Shown here: positions 23,804-32,854 of the stretch, in pieces
Layout: each line of letters opens with the position of its first letter
Position numbering within the stretch: the first letter of the stretch is position 1
From: Streptomyces sp. DH24
GTDB taxonomy: Bacteria; Actinomycetota; Actinomycetes; Streptomycetales; Streptomycetaceae
Direction: 5' to 3'
NCBI RefSeq assembly: GCF_029813775.1
Contig: NZ_JARVKW010000034.1
Location: 1-64,000 of the forward strand
DNA: 64,000 nucleotides
Translations under genes and position numbers: made by a program
The notes under the pieces: generated by a model
The model's database searches: none
What the model was told of the DNA's origin: nothing
Seen by the model: the letters and a program-made list of their open reading frames with translations, nothing else

Positions 23804-24403
23804 ATGACCTACGACGCACCACAGATCGCCGGGCTGCTGCTCGCGGCGGGCGGCGGCCGGCGGCTCGGCGGACGGCCCAAGGCGCTCCTCGAACACCACG
23901 GACGCCCGCTCGTCGAACACGCGGTAGACGTGCTGCGCGCGGCGGGCTGCACGCGCGTGCACGTGGTCCTGGGGGCCGCGGCCGACGCCGTGCGCGAGCG
24001 GGCGGAGCTGGACGGCTGCGTGCTCGTGGACAACCCCGGGTGGGAGGCGGGCATGGGGTCCTCGCTGCGGGCCGGGCTGGCCTCACTCGCCGGGACCGGC
24101 GCGCGGGCGGCGCTGGTCTTCCTGGTCGACCAGCCCGGCATCGGGCCCGAGGCGGTGGCCCGGGTGTACGCCGGGTACCGGGACGAGACGTCACTCGTGT
24201 CGGCGGCGTACGCCGGCGTGCGGGGGCACCCGGTCCTCCTCGGCGCGGACCACTGGGCCGGCATCGCGGCGAGCGCGACCGGCGACCGGGGGGCGCGCGC
24301 CTATCTGGCACGGCACGAGGAGGCGATCACGCTGGTCGAGTGCGGGGACGTGGCGCAGGCGTACGACATCGACACCGCCGCCGACCTCGGACACCTTCGG
24401 TGA
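23804..24403 (+). CDS. MocA/MobA-like nucleotidyltransferase
   Basis: A 199-residue NTP_transf_3 protein. The N-terminal nucleotide loop is LLLAAGGGRRLGGRPKALLEH, and the metal-binding DQPG is in LVFLVDQPGIGPEAV, with HPVLLGADHW near the C-terminus. This pattern belongs to CTP:molybdopterin cytidylyltransferases (MocA), which mature the cofactor of xanthine dehydrogenase. That fits the purine genes around it, but no xdh genes are in the window, so other nucleotidyl acceptors are possible. Confidence 0.82.
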   Translation: MTYDAPQIAGLLLAAGGGRRLGGRPKALLEHHGRPLVEHAVDVLRAAGCTRVHVVLGAAADAVRERAELDGCVLVDNPGWEAGMGSSLRAGLASLAGTGARAALVFLVDQPGIGPEAVARVYAGYRDETSLVSAAYAGVRGHPVLLGADHWAGIAASATGDRGARAYLARHEEAITLVECGDVAQAYDIDTAADLGHLR

Positions 24404-24451
24404 ACGGGGTGGCACCGAGCGCCACCTTGGCTCGATTCGGAGAATCTCGAC

Positions 24452-24505
24452 GTCAACAAAACATTGAACTTCCACCATGAGGAAACTAGTATCCACTGTT
24501 CAGAA
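24452..24505 (+). promoter_or_regulatory. aceB promoter with palindrome and tandem boxes
   Basis: TTGAAC (24464-24469) and TAGTAT (24487-24492) are 17 bases apart. The -35 is the right half of GTCAACAAAACATTGAA (24452-24468). TTCCACCATGAGGAA (24470-24484) fills the spacer, and ATCCACTGTTCAGAA (24491-24505) lies exactly 21 bp further on over the start of transcription. Confidence 0.7.
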
Positions 24506-24601
24506 GCGCCCAAGGGCTCCACGGGCGTCCATTCGCCGTATCCGGCAGCACCCGGGAAGACTGGCACCCGGTGCCACGCTCGCTGAAGGAAGTGACAGCT
24601 C

Positions 24602-26227
24602 ATGTCCACACCAGCGCCGTCCCCGCTGGCCATCACCGACGCCGAGCCCCTGCCCCGGCAGGAGGAGGTCCTCACCGAGGCGGCGCTCGCCTTCGTGGCC
24701 GAGCTGCACCGCCGGTTCACGCCCCGCCGTGACGAACTCCTCGCGCGCCGCGCGGAGCGCCGCGCCGAGATCGCCCGCACCTCCACGCTCGACTTCCTCC
24801 CGGAGACCGCCGCGATCCGCGCGGACGACTCCTGGAAGGTGGCCCCCGCTCCCGAGGCCCTGAACGACCGCCGCGTCGAGATCACCGGCCCCACCGACCG
24901 CAAGATGACCATCAACGCGCTCAACTCGGGCGCGAAGGTCTGGCTCGCGGACTTCGAGGACGCCTCGGCGCCCACCTGGGAGAACGTCGTCGGCGGCCAG
25001 CTCAACCTGATCGACGCCTACACCCGGAACATCGACTTCACCGACGAGCGCACCGGCAAGTCGTACGCGCTGCGCCCGAACGAGGAGCTGGCCACGGTCG
25101 TCATGCGGCCGCGCGGCTGGCACCTGGACGAGCGCCACCTCACCGACGCCGACGGCCGTGCGGTCCCCGGCGCCCTGGTCGACTTCGGCCTGTACTTCTT
25201 CCACAACGCCCAGCGCCTGCTCGACCTCGGCAAGGGCCCGTACTTCTACCTGCCGAAGACCGAGTCGCACCTGGAGGCCCGCCTCTGGAACGACGTGTTC
25301 GTCTTCGCTCAGGACTACACCGGCATCCCGCAGGGCACCGTCCGCGCCACGGTCCTCATCGAGACCATCACGGCCGCGTACGAGATGGAGGAGATCCTCT
25401 ACGAACTGCGCGACCACGCCGCCGGGCTGAACGCCGGCCGCTGGGACTACCTGTTCTCCATCGTCAAGAACTTCCGTGACGGCGGGGCCAGGTTCGTCCT
25501 CCCGGACCGCAACGCGGTCACGATGACCGCCCCGTTCATGCGGGCGTACACCGAACTCCTCGTGCGCACCTGCCACAAGCGCGGCGCGCACGCGATCGGC
25601 GGCATGGCGGCGTTCATCCCGTCCCGCCGGGACGCCGAGGTCAACAAGGTCGCCTTCGAGAAGGTCCGCGCCGACAAGGACCGCGAGGCCGGCGACGGCT
25701 TCGACGGCTCCTGGGTGGCCCACCCGGACCTGGTGCCGATCGCCATGGAGTCCTTCGACAAGGTGCTCGGCGACAGGCCGAACCAGAAGGACCGGCTGCG
25801 CGAGGACGTCGACGTGAAGGCCGCCGACCTCATCGCGATCGACTCCCTGGACGCCAAGCCGACGTACGCGGGCCTGGTCAACGCCGTCCAGGTCGGGATC
25901 CGGTACATCGAGGCCTGGCTGCGCGGCCTCGGTGCCGTCGCCATCTTCAACCTGATGGAGGACGCGGCCACCGCCGAGATCTCCCGCTCCCAGATCTGGC
26001 AGTGGATCAACGCCGGGGTCGTCCTCGACAACGGCGAGCAGGTCACCGCCGACCTGGCCCGCAAGGTCGCCGCCGAGGAACTCGCGAACATCCGCGCCGA
26101 GATCGGCGAGGAGGCCTTCGCGGCCGGCAACTGGCAGCAGGCCCACGACCTGCTGCTGACGGTCGCTCTCGACGAGGACTACGCCGACTTCCTCACCCTG
26201 CCGGCGTACGAGCAGCTCAAGGGCTGA
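24602..26227 (+). CDS. aceB: malate synthase A
   Basis: A 541-residue malate synthase of the A type. Recognisable parts are [40 protein letters not shown] with the catalytic region, [12 protein letters not shown] (as [12 protein letters not shown]) and [11 protein letters not shown]. It condenses glyoxylate with acetyl-CoA to malate. ATG 24602 follows GAAGGAA. In this setting it consumes the glyoxylate released from ureidoglycolate, and its promoter carries the same boxes as allR. Confidence 0.96.
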   Translation: MSTPAPSPLAITDAEPLPRQEEVLTEAALAFVAELHRRFTPRRDELLARRAERRAEIARTSTLDFLPETAAIRADDSWKVAPAPEALNDRRVEITGPTDRKMTINALNSGAKVWLADFEDASAPTWENVVGGQLNLIDAYTRNIDFTDERTGKSYALRPNEELATVVMRPRGWHLDERHLTDADGRAVPGALVDFGLYFFHNAQRLLDLGKGPYFYLPKTESHLEARLWNDVFVFAQDYTGIPQGTVRATVLIETITAAYEMEEILYELRDHAAGLNAGRWDYLFSIVKNFRDGGARFVLPDRNAVTMTAPFMRAYTELLVRTCHKRGAHAIGGMAAFIPSRRDAEVNKVAFEKVRADKDREAGDGFDGSWVAHPDLVPIAMESFDKVLGDRPNQKDRLREDVDVKAADLIAIDSLDAKPTYAGLVNAVQVGIRYIEAWLRGLGAVAIFNLMEDAATAEISRSQIWQWINAGVVLDNGEQVTADLARKVAAEELANIRAEIGEEAFAAGNWQQAHDLLLTVALDEDYADFLTLPAYEQLKG

Positions 26228-26235
26228 TCAGCGGC

Positions 26236-26514
26236 TCATCGCTCCGAGTGGCCCAGGGCCTTGCCCGGGGCCACTCGGTCGCGTACGGCCCGCTTCACCG
26301 CCGTCGGCTCCGGGAAGCCCTGCTCGCGGCGGTCCCACACCACCTCGTCGCCCACCCGCACGACGAAGACGCCGCCGGTGCCGGGCTTCAGCGACAGCTC
26401 GGTCAGCTCCGACTCGAACGTCGTCAGCAGCTCCTGCGCCAGCCAGGCGGCGCGCGGCAGCCACCGGCACTGCGTGCAGTACTCGATCTCGACGCGACGG
26501 GTCCCGGACGTCAT
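26236..26514 (-). CDS. SelW/Rdx-family thioredoxin-like protein
   Basis: A 92-residue protein of the SelT/SelW/SelH type with the redox motif EYCTQCRWLPRAAWLAQELL near the N-terminus and the conserved GGVFVVRVGDEVVWDRREQG followed by FPEP. Cys replaces selenocysteine. ATG 26514 overlaps the stop of the kinase gene upstream (ATGA). The end of the gene includes a hairpin (26244-26254 with 26268-26278) that may serve as terminator against convergent aceB. Confidence 0.88.
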   Translation of the reverse strand: MTSGTRRVEIEYCTQCRWLPRAAWLAQELLTTFESELTELSLKPGTGGVFVVRVGDEVVWDRREQGFPEPTAVKRAVRDRVAPGKALGHSER

Positions 26515-27461
26515 CGAAGGTGCACCGACCAATCCTGTTCGGCGGCCGGCTTGCCGTGCAGGTCGGGGACCCGCTTGAGCCAGTCCGGCCGTCCCTGCCG
26601 GGTCTTCGCCGCGCGGCGCGCGTTCTCCGCGGCCAGTTCCTCGCGGCCCGGGAAGTCCACGGGCAGCCAGGCCGCGGACGCCCGCACGCGCGCGTGCAGA
26701 TGGGCGACGTACGCCTCCCGGACCTCGTCGGGTGTCGCGAAGCCCTCCTCCCCGGCCAGCCAGGCGTCGGGCACCTCGGCGACCACCTCGCGCAGCAGCT
26801 CCTCGGTCACGCGGGGCGCCAGCTCGGCGTCGGCGGCGCGGGTGTCCGGCGCGTAGTGGCCGAGGGCGTGGTGGCGGAAGTCGTAGGCCTTCTCGGGGGC
26901 GGACAGGTCCCAGCGGTGGTGGAAGACCAGGGCGGCCCCGTGGTCGATCAGCCACAGGCGCGGCGGTGCGACACCGCGCGTGGGCCAGACCATCAGGTTG
27001 GAGCTGTGCACCGTGCGGTCGACGTTCAGGGTGAGGGCGTCGAGCCAGACGATCCGGCCGGCCTCCAGCGGGTCGACGGGGAAGTCCTCGGCCACCTCGG
27101 GCGTGAAGTCCCGCGCGCCCGGCAGGAAGTCCATGCCCAGGTTGGTCCCGGCGCTGGCGGCGTGCAGGTCGCGGACCTCCTGGTGCGGCTCGGCGTCGGC
27201 GACGGCCGGGTCGAAGCGCACCAGCACCAGCTCGGGGAAGCGCAGGCCCAGCGCGCGGGCCAGCTCGCCGACGATCACCTCGGCGACCAGCGCCTTGGTG
27301 CCCTGCGCGGAGCCGGTGAACTTGACGACGTACGTGCCCAGGTCGTCGGCCTCGAAGACTCCGGGTACGGAGCCGCCGGACCGCAGGGGGGTCACGTAGC
27401 GAACAGCAGTCACGTCGCGCAGCACACCCGCCAGGGTACGGCAGCGGTCCGGGCCGCTCAC
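26511..27461 (-). CDS. HipA-like kinase domain protein
   Basis: A protein of about 304-316 residues of the stand-alone HipA_2 type. It begins with a beta-rich N-terminal lobe (GVFEADDLGTYVVKFTGSAQ and GTKALVAEVIVGELARALGL) and has catalytic-loop-like LDALTLNVDRTVHSSNLMVW with the metal-binding LWLIDHGAALVFHH. This arrangement suggests phosphotransfer, but substrates in Streptomyces are unknown and no HipB antitoxin is adjacent. Start could be GTG 27461 or GTG 27425; neither has a clear ribosome site. It is coupled to the SelW-like gene. Confidence 0.75.
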   Translation of the reverse strand: MSGPDRCRTLAGVLRDVTAVRYVTPLRSGGSVPGVFEADDLGTYVVKFTGSAQGTKALVAEVIVGELARALGLRFPELVLVRFDPAVADAEPHQEVRDLHAASAGTNLGMDFLPGARDFTPEVAEDFPVDPLEAGRIVWLDALTLNVDRTVHSSNLMVWPTRGVAPPRLWLIDHGAALVFHHRWDLSAPEKAYDFRHHALGHYAPDTRAADAELAPRVTEELLREVVAEVPDAWLAGEEGFATPDEVREAYVAHLHARVRASAAWLPVDFPGREELAAENARRAAKTRQGRPDWLKRVPDLHGKPAAEQDWSVHLR

Positions 27462-27467
27462 CGGGAT

Positions 27468-29039
27468 TTACGTGCTGACCAGCGGGTTCGGCAGCGGCAG
27501 ATAGCGGGCGTCGGCGCCGTCCGCGCCGGTCCAGCGCAGCAGCAGGTTGGTCTTGCCCGGCAGGGTCGGCGCGGTGAGCAGCGCGGCGGCCTCGGGCAGG
27601 TCGTGCCGGGCGAGCTCACGGCGTACGGCGGGCCAGGGGTCCAGGCCGGGGTGGCGTTCGGCGAGGGCGGCGGCGATCTCGGACAGGTGGTTGACGACCA
27701 GGCAGTACTGGAGCCGTTCCCAGCCGGCGGCGCGGGAGACGTCGGGCAGGAGTCTGACGCCCTCGGCGTCCCGGAAGAGGGCCTGCACCGGTGTGCCGTC
27801 GGCGTCGACGGCGATCAGTGTGTTCTGCAGGTGGGCCTCCAGTACGACGCCGTGGTCGGCGAACGCGGTCAGCGCCGGGGGCACGACCTGGCGCAGGTAG
27901 GCCGCCCACCAGGCCTCCGGGTCGGCCGTGCGGTCGAGGGGGCTGTCCGCGAAGCCCTCCGCGAGGCCGGCCGCGAGCAGCGGGGTCGCGCCGGGCAGGA
28001 GGTGGTCGCGCAGCCCGTCGCGGACGACCACGGCGAGTTCCTCGTAGGCGAAGTCGGCGGTGCGGTGCCCCCGGTCGCTCAGCCAGGCGGCGGGTCCCGG
28101 GCAGGCCGCGAGGGCGGCTCGGGCGGCGGCGTCGGTACGGCGCAGCCGGTGCAGGTCGTGGCGCCACAGCCGGCGGATGTCGTTGGTGATGCGCACGTCG
28201 AGGCTGAACTTCAGGAACAGGTCGCGCTCGGGCGCGTACACCGTGCGGATCGCGGCCGTGGGCCAGACGGGGAGGCCGGTGGTGCCGAGGCGGATCAGCC
28301 GGCCGTCGGCGAAGGCGGGCGCGAGCGCGGCGGCGGCGAGGTCGAGCTGCCAGGGGTGGGCGGGCAGCAGCCGGTAGCCGGGCGGGGCGGTGCCGAGGGC
28401 GTCGAGGGCGGAGGTGTTCCCGTCGTCCACGACGGTGTCCGCGCGCACCCCGAGGAGCACCAGCGGGAAGCGGGCGTGCGCCTCGGGGGCGTAGGGCAGC
28501 CAGAGCGCCGCCGGGTCGCCGCCGCGCGCCTTCGGGGCCGGGTGGTGGGGGTGGCCGGTGACGAGGGACTGCTCGGAGCGCAGGTAGGGGTCGTCGGGCG
28601 GGGCGGCGCCGGCGCGGGCGGTCAGCAGCGCGGCGACCGCGTCCCGGCTGTCGATCATCTCGGCGGGCAGTTCGTGGTTGGTGACGCCGGTGTGCCGGCC
28701 CACCTCCTCGGCGACGAGTTTCACCAGATCGGTGTGGCCGAGGCGGTGCCAGGTCCCCGCCGCGTACACCTCGGGTCCGGCGGGCCGGCGCCCGGCGCGC
28801 ACCCGCAGCAGCCGTCCGGTGCCGGGCAGCCGGTAGACCGGCCGTTCGCCGGACACCGGCACGCGCCGGGCGACCTCGCGCAGCAGACAGTTCAGCAGCG
28901 GCGCGGTGGCGCAGGCGTCGGCGCGGCGTGCGGTCTCGTCGGCGCGGTGGGAGGTGCCGCCGCCGGGCCCGGCGCGGTGCGGGGTGCCGCCGCCGGTGGC
29001 TTCGGCTGCGGACGGGGGCATGGGGTCCACGCGTTCCAC
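27468..29039 (-). CDS. IucA/IucC-family NIS siderophore synthetase (A)
   Basis: A 523-residue NIS synthetase. Diagnostic parts are TGHPHHPAPKARGG, LLPAHPWQLDL, LKFSLDVRITNDIRRLWRHD and VVLEAHLQNTLIAVD, followed by a FhuF-like C-terminal region. Such enzymes adenylate citrate, succinate or similar acids and condense them with amines or hydroxamates. GTG 29039 follows GGGAA. It is divergent from a second family member with a ~100-bp promoter region between them. No decarboxylase, monooxygenase or transporter typical of siderophore operons is adjacent. Confidence 0.92.
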   Translation of the reverse strand: MERVDPMPPSAAEATGGGTPHRAGPGGGTSHRADETARRADACATAPLLNCLLREVARRVPVSGERPVYRLPGTGRLLRVRAGRRPAGPEVYAAGTWHRLGHTDLVKLVAEEVGRHTGVTNHELPAEMIDSRDAVAALLTARAGAAPPDDPYLRSEQSLVTGHPHHPAPKARGGDPAALWLPYAPEAHARFPLVLLGVRADTVVDDGNTSALDALGTAPPGYRLLPAHPWQLDLAAAALAPAFADGRLIRLGTTGLPVWPTAAIRTVYAPERDLFLKFSLDVRITNDIRRLWRHDLHRLRRTDAAARAALAACPGPAAWLSDRGHRTADFAYEELAVVVRDGLRDHLLPGATPLLAAGLAEGFADSPLDRTADPEAWWAAYLRQVVPPALTAFADHGVVLEAHLQNTLIAVDADGTPVQALFRDAEGVRLLPDVSRAAGWERLQYCLVVNHLSEIAAALAERHPGLDPWPAVRRELARHDLPEAAALLTAPTLPGKTNLLLRWTGADGADARYLPLPNPLVST

Positions 29040-29138
29040 TGTTCCCTACGGTCTGTTCGGGGCGGAGACGATCAGTATGTCTGGCATCGTCCCGCTGTGC
29101 CGCCCCGCACGTCCGACCCGTATTCGAGGAGCCCGCCC

Positions 29139-30644
29139 GTGCACCGTCCCTCCACCGCCGAGGCCGAGGTCGGCCGCGAACTGGCCGAAGCGCGCCCCGA
29201 TCTGGTGCCCCGCTACACGGCCGCGCTGCCCGGGGCCCGCGCGGCCGTGCTGACCCGGCTGTGGCGGGGTCTCGCCCACGAGCCGCTGCCCTGGATCGCG
29301 GCACGTGAGCCGGTCCGGGACGGCCTGGTGCTGCGGCTGTCCGACGGGCGGCGCCTGGACGGCCCGGCGGCAGACCCGTACGCCACGTCCGCGTACGTCA
29401 CCGCCGTGGGCCTCGACGGCACGCCGTACGACGATCCGGCCGCGCTGGTGACGGAGCTGGCCGTGCCGCACGCGGCCGGGTTCGCGGCCGAACTCGGCCA
29501 CAGTGTCGCCTCGTTGGCGCTGTCGCGGGCCGGACAGGTGGGTCATCCGACGGAGTGGCCCGGGGCGGACTGGGAGTGGGAGCAGCGGGTGGTCGACGGT
29601 CATCCCTTCCATCCCAACTGCCGTTCCCGGCCCGGGTTCTCGGTCGCCGAGCAGCTCGCCCTGGCACCCGAGCACCGGCCGGTCGTGGGCCTGGGCACGG
29701 TGCCGGTGCGGGCGGCGGAGTGCCTGGTGACGGGGGTGTGGCCGCAGGCGATGCGGGACGGGGACCGGGTGCTGATCCCGGTGCATCCGTGGCAGGCCGC
29801 GCACGTGCTGAAGCGGCCGTGCGAGGCGCGGCTGGCCGCGCACCCGCTGATGGCGCTGCGCACCCTCGCCCTGCCGGACGGCCCGCACGTGAAGACTGCG
29901 CTGAGCGCCCGCCTGACGTCCTCGGTGCGGGACATCTCGGTGGCGTCGGTCGGCGCGTCCGCCGTCGTGTCGGCGTTCGCCGAGGCGCTGGCGCCGCGCG
30001 CGGACGGCCTGCTGCACGTCACCCGGACCCTGGGCGCGGCGACCGCGCACTCCCCCGACCTGGCCGCCGTGCTGCGCGAGTCGCCGAGCGCCTACGCGGC
30101 ACCCGGCGAGCACGTCGTCCCCGTGGCCGCACTGCCGGCGACCGAACTGCCCGCCTCCCCGGGCCGGCTCGCCGCCTTCGCCCGGCTCGCCCTCACCGCC
30201 GGCCTGCGGCTGCTGGAGCTGGGCGTGGCCCTGGAGGCGCACGGCCAGAACCTGCTCGTCGTGCTGTCCCCGGCGGGCGATCCGGTGCGGCTGGTCTACC
30301 GCGACCTGGCCGACATCCGTGTCAGCCCGGCCCGTCTCGCGCGGCACGGCGTGCCGGTCCCCGGCCTGCCCGAGCGGATGGTGACGGACGATCCGGTGGC
30401 CCTGCGCCGCAAGCTGTTCGGCTCGCTGGTCGCGGGCGCGCTGGCGGGCGCGGCGGGCTCGGGTCCGGCCCTGCGCGCCGCGCTGGAGTCGGCCGTACGG
30501 GATCTGCCGCGCACCCCGGACCTCGTCGCGCTGCTCGACGAGCCGCTGCCCACGAAGGCGCTGACGCTGATGCGGCTGTCTCCGGGAACGCCCGGCGATC
30601 TGTGGGCCGACCTGCCCAACCCGCTGCGCTTTGCCGCTCCTTGA
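29139..30644 (+). CDS. IucA/IucC-family NIS siderophore synthetase (B)
   Basis: A 501-residue relative of the protein at 27468, with the same family layout: VDGHPFHPNCRSRPGFS, LIPVHPWQAAHVLKR, KTALSARLTSSVRDIS, and VALEAHGQNLLVVLSPAGDP near the C-terminus. GTG 29139 is preferred because GAGGAG lies eight bases before it. Two NIS synthetases normally act in sequence on a two-ended acid such as citrate, so the pair could make the two amide bonds of one siderophore. No DmdR/IdeR iron box was found in the 29040-29138 region. Confidence 0.92.
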   Translation: MHRPSTAEAEVGRELAEARPDLVPRYTAALPGARAAVLTRLWRGLAHEPLPWIAAREPVRDGLVLRLSDGRRLDGPAADPYATSAYVTAVGLDGTPYDDPAALVTELAVPHAAGFAAELGHSVASLALSRAGQVGHPTEWPGADWEWEQRVVDGHPFHPNCRSRPGFSVAEQLALAPEHRPVVGLGTVPVRAAECLVTGVWPQAMRDGDRVLIPVHPWQAAHVLKRPCEARLAAHPLMALRTLALPDGPHVKTALSARLTSSVRDISVASVGASAVVSAFAEALAPRADGLLHVTRTLGAATAHSPDLAAVLRESPSAYAAPGEHVVPVAALPATELPASPGRLAAFARLALTAGLRLLELGVALEAHGQNLLVVLSPAGDPVRLVYRDLADIRVSPARLARHGVPVPGLPERMVTDDPVALRRKLFGSLVAGALAGAAGSGPALRAALESAVRDLPRTPDLVALLDEPLPTKALTLMRLSPGTPGDLWADLPNPLRFAAP

Positions 30645-30653
30645 CGCACCGTT

Positions 30654-30683
30654 TTGGATCAGGGCGCCGAAGATCAATAAGAT
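30654..30683 (+). promoter_or_regulatory. promoter giving a leaderless transcript
   Basis: TTGGAT (30654-30659) and TAAGAT (30678-30683) are 18 bases apart. The start codon at 30690 lies seven bases after the -10, where transcription would begin, and no Shine-Dalgarno precedes it. Confidence 0.5.
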
Positions 30684-30689
30684 CCGCCG

Positions 30690-31964
30690 ATGATCAGACG
30701 AACACGGCCGGTGGCAGCCATGTGCGCCCTGCTCGCCGCGCTGACGGCCGGGGCGGCGTTCCCGGCCGGGGCGGGCGCCGATGAGCCCACGGGCGACGAC
30801 GCACCCAGGGTCGATCTCGTGCTGGACGTCAGCGGCTCGATGCGGACCCGGGACATCGACGGCGGCACGCGGATGGCCGCGGCGAAGCAGGCCTTCAACG
30901 AGGTGCTCGACGCGACCCCCGAGGAGGTCCGGCTCGGCATCCGCACCCTCGGCGCGGACTACGCGGGCGACGACCGAGAGACGGGCTGCAAGGACACCGC
31001 GCAGCTCTACCCGGTCGGCCCGCTGGACCGCACCGAGGCGAAGACGGCGGTGGCGACGCTCGTGCCGACCGGCTGGACGCCGATCGGGCCGGCCCTGCTG
31101 AAGGCGGCCGACGACCTCGACGGCGGCACCGGCTCCAAGCGCATCGTGCTGATCAGCGACGGCGAGGACACCTGCGCCCCGCTCGACCCGTGCGAGGTGG
31201 CCCGCGAGATCGCCGCCGAAGGCATCGGGCTGACCATCGACACGCTCGGCCTGGTCCCGAACACCACGATGCGCCGGCAGCTCAGCTGCATCGCGGAGGC
31301 GACCGGCGGGACGTACACGTCGGTGGAGCACACCGACGAACTCGCCGACAAAGTCAGCCAGTTGGTGGAGCGGGCCGCCGACCCGGTGGTGACGCCGGTC
31401 GCCACCGAGGGCGCGGACGCGTGCCCGAAGGCGCCGGTGCTGAAGTCCGGCCTGTACACCGACCGCGAGGAGTTCGGGCAGCAGCGCTGGTACCGCGTGG
31501 ACGTGCTGCCGGGCCAGGAGCTGCGCGCCTCGGTGAGCGTCGCCGCCGACCGTCCCGTGCGCCCCGACTACGGGGTGCTGCTGCGGGCGGTGACCGTCTC
31601 GGGCCGGGAGATCGTGCGCGGCGAGGCCGCGGGCAACGGCCGCACGGATGTGATCTCGACGGGCCTGCGCTACCCGAAGCCGGACATCGAGGACGCCGAC
31701 ACCGGCAGGCCGGCCGCCGAGACGGTGTGCCTGGCGGTCACGAACTCCTTCTCCGCGGCGTCCGGTGTGCGGGCCACGCCGGGTCTGCCGGTGGAGCTGA
31801 CGGTCGACGTCGTGGACGGGCCCAGCGTCGCGGACGACGTGGCGTCCTTCGGTCTCGGCCGCGGCTGGTGGCTGCTCGGCGCGCTCGTCGCCGTCGGCTT
31901 CCTCGCGGGCCTGTTCGGGGGATGGCTGTCGCGTTGGCGGATCGCGGTCTGGAGGACCAACTGA
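30690..31964 (+). CDS. secreted, membrane-anchored von Willebrand factor A protein
   Basis: A 424-residue protein with a signal peptide (AAMCALLAALTAGAAFPAGAG). Its vWA domain has an intact MIDAS site: DVSGSM (about 46-51), the Thr in PTGWTPIG, and SDGEDTC. A second ~130-residue beta domain (CPKAPVLKSGLYTDREEFGQ) follows, and the C-terminus is one membrane helix (WWLLGALVAVGFLAGLFGG) with a short basic tail. The domain faces outward. It overlaps the next gene (TGATG) and the two probably act together. Ligand is unknown. Confidence 0.88.
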   Translation: MIRRTRPVAAMCALLAALTAGAAFPAGAGADEPTGDDAPRVDLVLDVSGSMRTRDIDGGTRMAAAKQAFNEVLDATPEEVRLGIRTLGADYAGDDRETGCKDTAQLYPVGPLDRTEAKTAVATLVPTGWTPIGPALLKAADDLDGGTGSKRIVLISDGEDTCAPLDPCEVAREIAAEGIGLTIDTLGLVPNTTMRRQLSCIAEATGGTYTSVEHTDELADKVSQLVERAADPVVTPVATEGADACPKAPVLKSGLYTDREEFGQQRWYRVDVLPGQELRASVSVAADRPVRPDYGVLLRAVTVSGREIVRGEAAGNGRTDVISTGLRYPKPDIEDADTGRPAAETVCLAVTNSFSAASGVRATPGLPVELTVDVVDGPSVADDVASFGLGRGWWLLGALVAVGFLAGLFGGWLSRWRIAVWRTN

Positions 31965-32788
31965 TGCGGATCGCACGGAACTTGAGCACCGGACAGATGA
32001 CCGCGCGCTGCGTGGGCGCCGCCCTGCTGGTCCTCGGCCCGGCCGCGGCCCCGGCGGCGGCCGACTCCTCCCCCTCGGCGAGCCCGTCGGGGGACGACGC
32101 GGCACCGGTCTCGGCGGGCACGTCGTTCCGCACGGCGACCGAGATCGAACAGGGGCAGCGGGCCACGGCGAACGGCTCGGCCGGCGACTACCTGTACTGG
32201 TCGTTCCCGGCGGACGCCGGACAGCGCCCCACCGTCCGCGCGACGGTCCGGCTGCCCGGCGAACACGCCGCGCAGGCCTGGCAGATCGACGTGTACGACG
32301 GGCTGCGGCGCCGCCAGGCCTGCCAGTACGGGGCACAGAAGCGGACCGCCGGGGCGGGCACGGCGTCCGTGGACCTGGCGTGCGTGCTGCGCACGGTGCG
32401 CGCCTGGTCTCAGCCGTGGGCCAACGACCCGCTGCCGGGCACGTACTACGTCCGGCTCACGGCGGTCGGGCTGGCGACGTCCGACCTGGGGCTGCCGGTC
32501 GGCGCCGAGGTGCGGGTGGACTCCAGGGACGCCGGCGGCTCGGCGGCCGTGGACGGCAGGCTGGCGGAGCCGCTGGTGCCGGGTGTGGCCCTCGGAACGG
32601 AGTCGGAGGAGGGGAGTCCGGCCGTACTGGCCGGGCTGGAACCCGAGGACGGCTGGACGTCGGGCCGGTGGTCCGACCGCTGGGTGTGGACGGGCGTCGG
32701 CGGCCTGCTGGCCGCGCTCGCGGGCATCGGCGGTCACGCGCTGGCCCGCGGTGCGGGCCGCCCGCCGCGGGTACCGCCGGGCGCCTGA
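31964..32788 (+). CDS. secreted, membrane-anchored companion of the vWA protein
   Basis: A 274-residue protein with a signal peptide (GAALLVLGPAAAPAAA), an extracellular domain of unknown family (ATEIEQGQRATANGSAGDYL, YYVRLTAVGLATSDLGLPVG) and a C-terminal helix (VWTGVGGLLAALAGIGGHAL). The extracellular part resembles the second domain of the vWA protein in style (YWSFPADAGQ versus WYRVDVLPGQ), which suggests the two share a beta-sandwich fold. The start overlaps the upstream stop by one base, so the genes are coupled. Confidence 0.8.
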   Translation: MRIARNLSTGQMTARCVGAALLVLGPAAAPAAADSSPSASPSGDDAAPVSAGTSFRTATEIEQGQRATANGSAGDYLYWSFPADAGQRPTVRATVRLPGEHAAQAWQIDVYDGLRRRQACQYGAQKRTAGAGTASVDLACVLRTVRAWSQPWANDPLPGTYYVRLTAVGLATSDLGLPVGAEVRVDSRDAGGSAAVDGRLAEPLVPGVALGTESEEGSPAVLAGLEPEDGWTSGRWSDRWVWTGVGGLLAALAGIGGHALARGAGRPPRVPPGA

Positions 32789-32802
32789 GCGGAGGAACAG
32801 GT

Positions 32803-32837
32803 GAGGAAGGGTCCGTCCCCGGGGCGGGCCCTTCCTC
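32803..32837. terminator. bidirectional terminator hairpin
   Basis: GAGGAAGGG (32803-32811) pairs with CCCTTCCTC (32829-32837), with further G/C pairing inside the loop. It sits between the convergent vWA companion gene and the HxlR gene. Confidence 0.7.
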
Positions 32838-32854
32838 GTTCCCGGGCGGAGCCC

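Noticed and set aside
29040-29138. Iron-box (DmdR/IdeR) between the siderophore synthetases
   Set aside because: No 19-bp match to the TTAGGTTAGGCTCACCTAA pattern could be found on either strand.
26520-30644. Very long open frame on the plus strand (1374 codons) covering the HipA-like and first siderophore synthetase genes
   Set aside because: Its first ~870 codons are antisense to two well-supported minus-strand genes and read as Gly/Arg/Val-rich low-complexity sequence. Only the last 501 codons (from 29139) are a real gene.
29046-32336. 1096-codon open frame on the minus strand
   Set aside because: Antisense to siderophore synthetase B and the vWA genes; Arg/Gly/His-rich with no recognisable motif.
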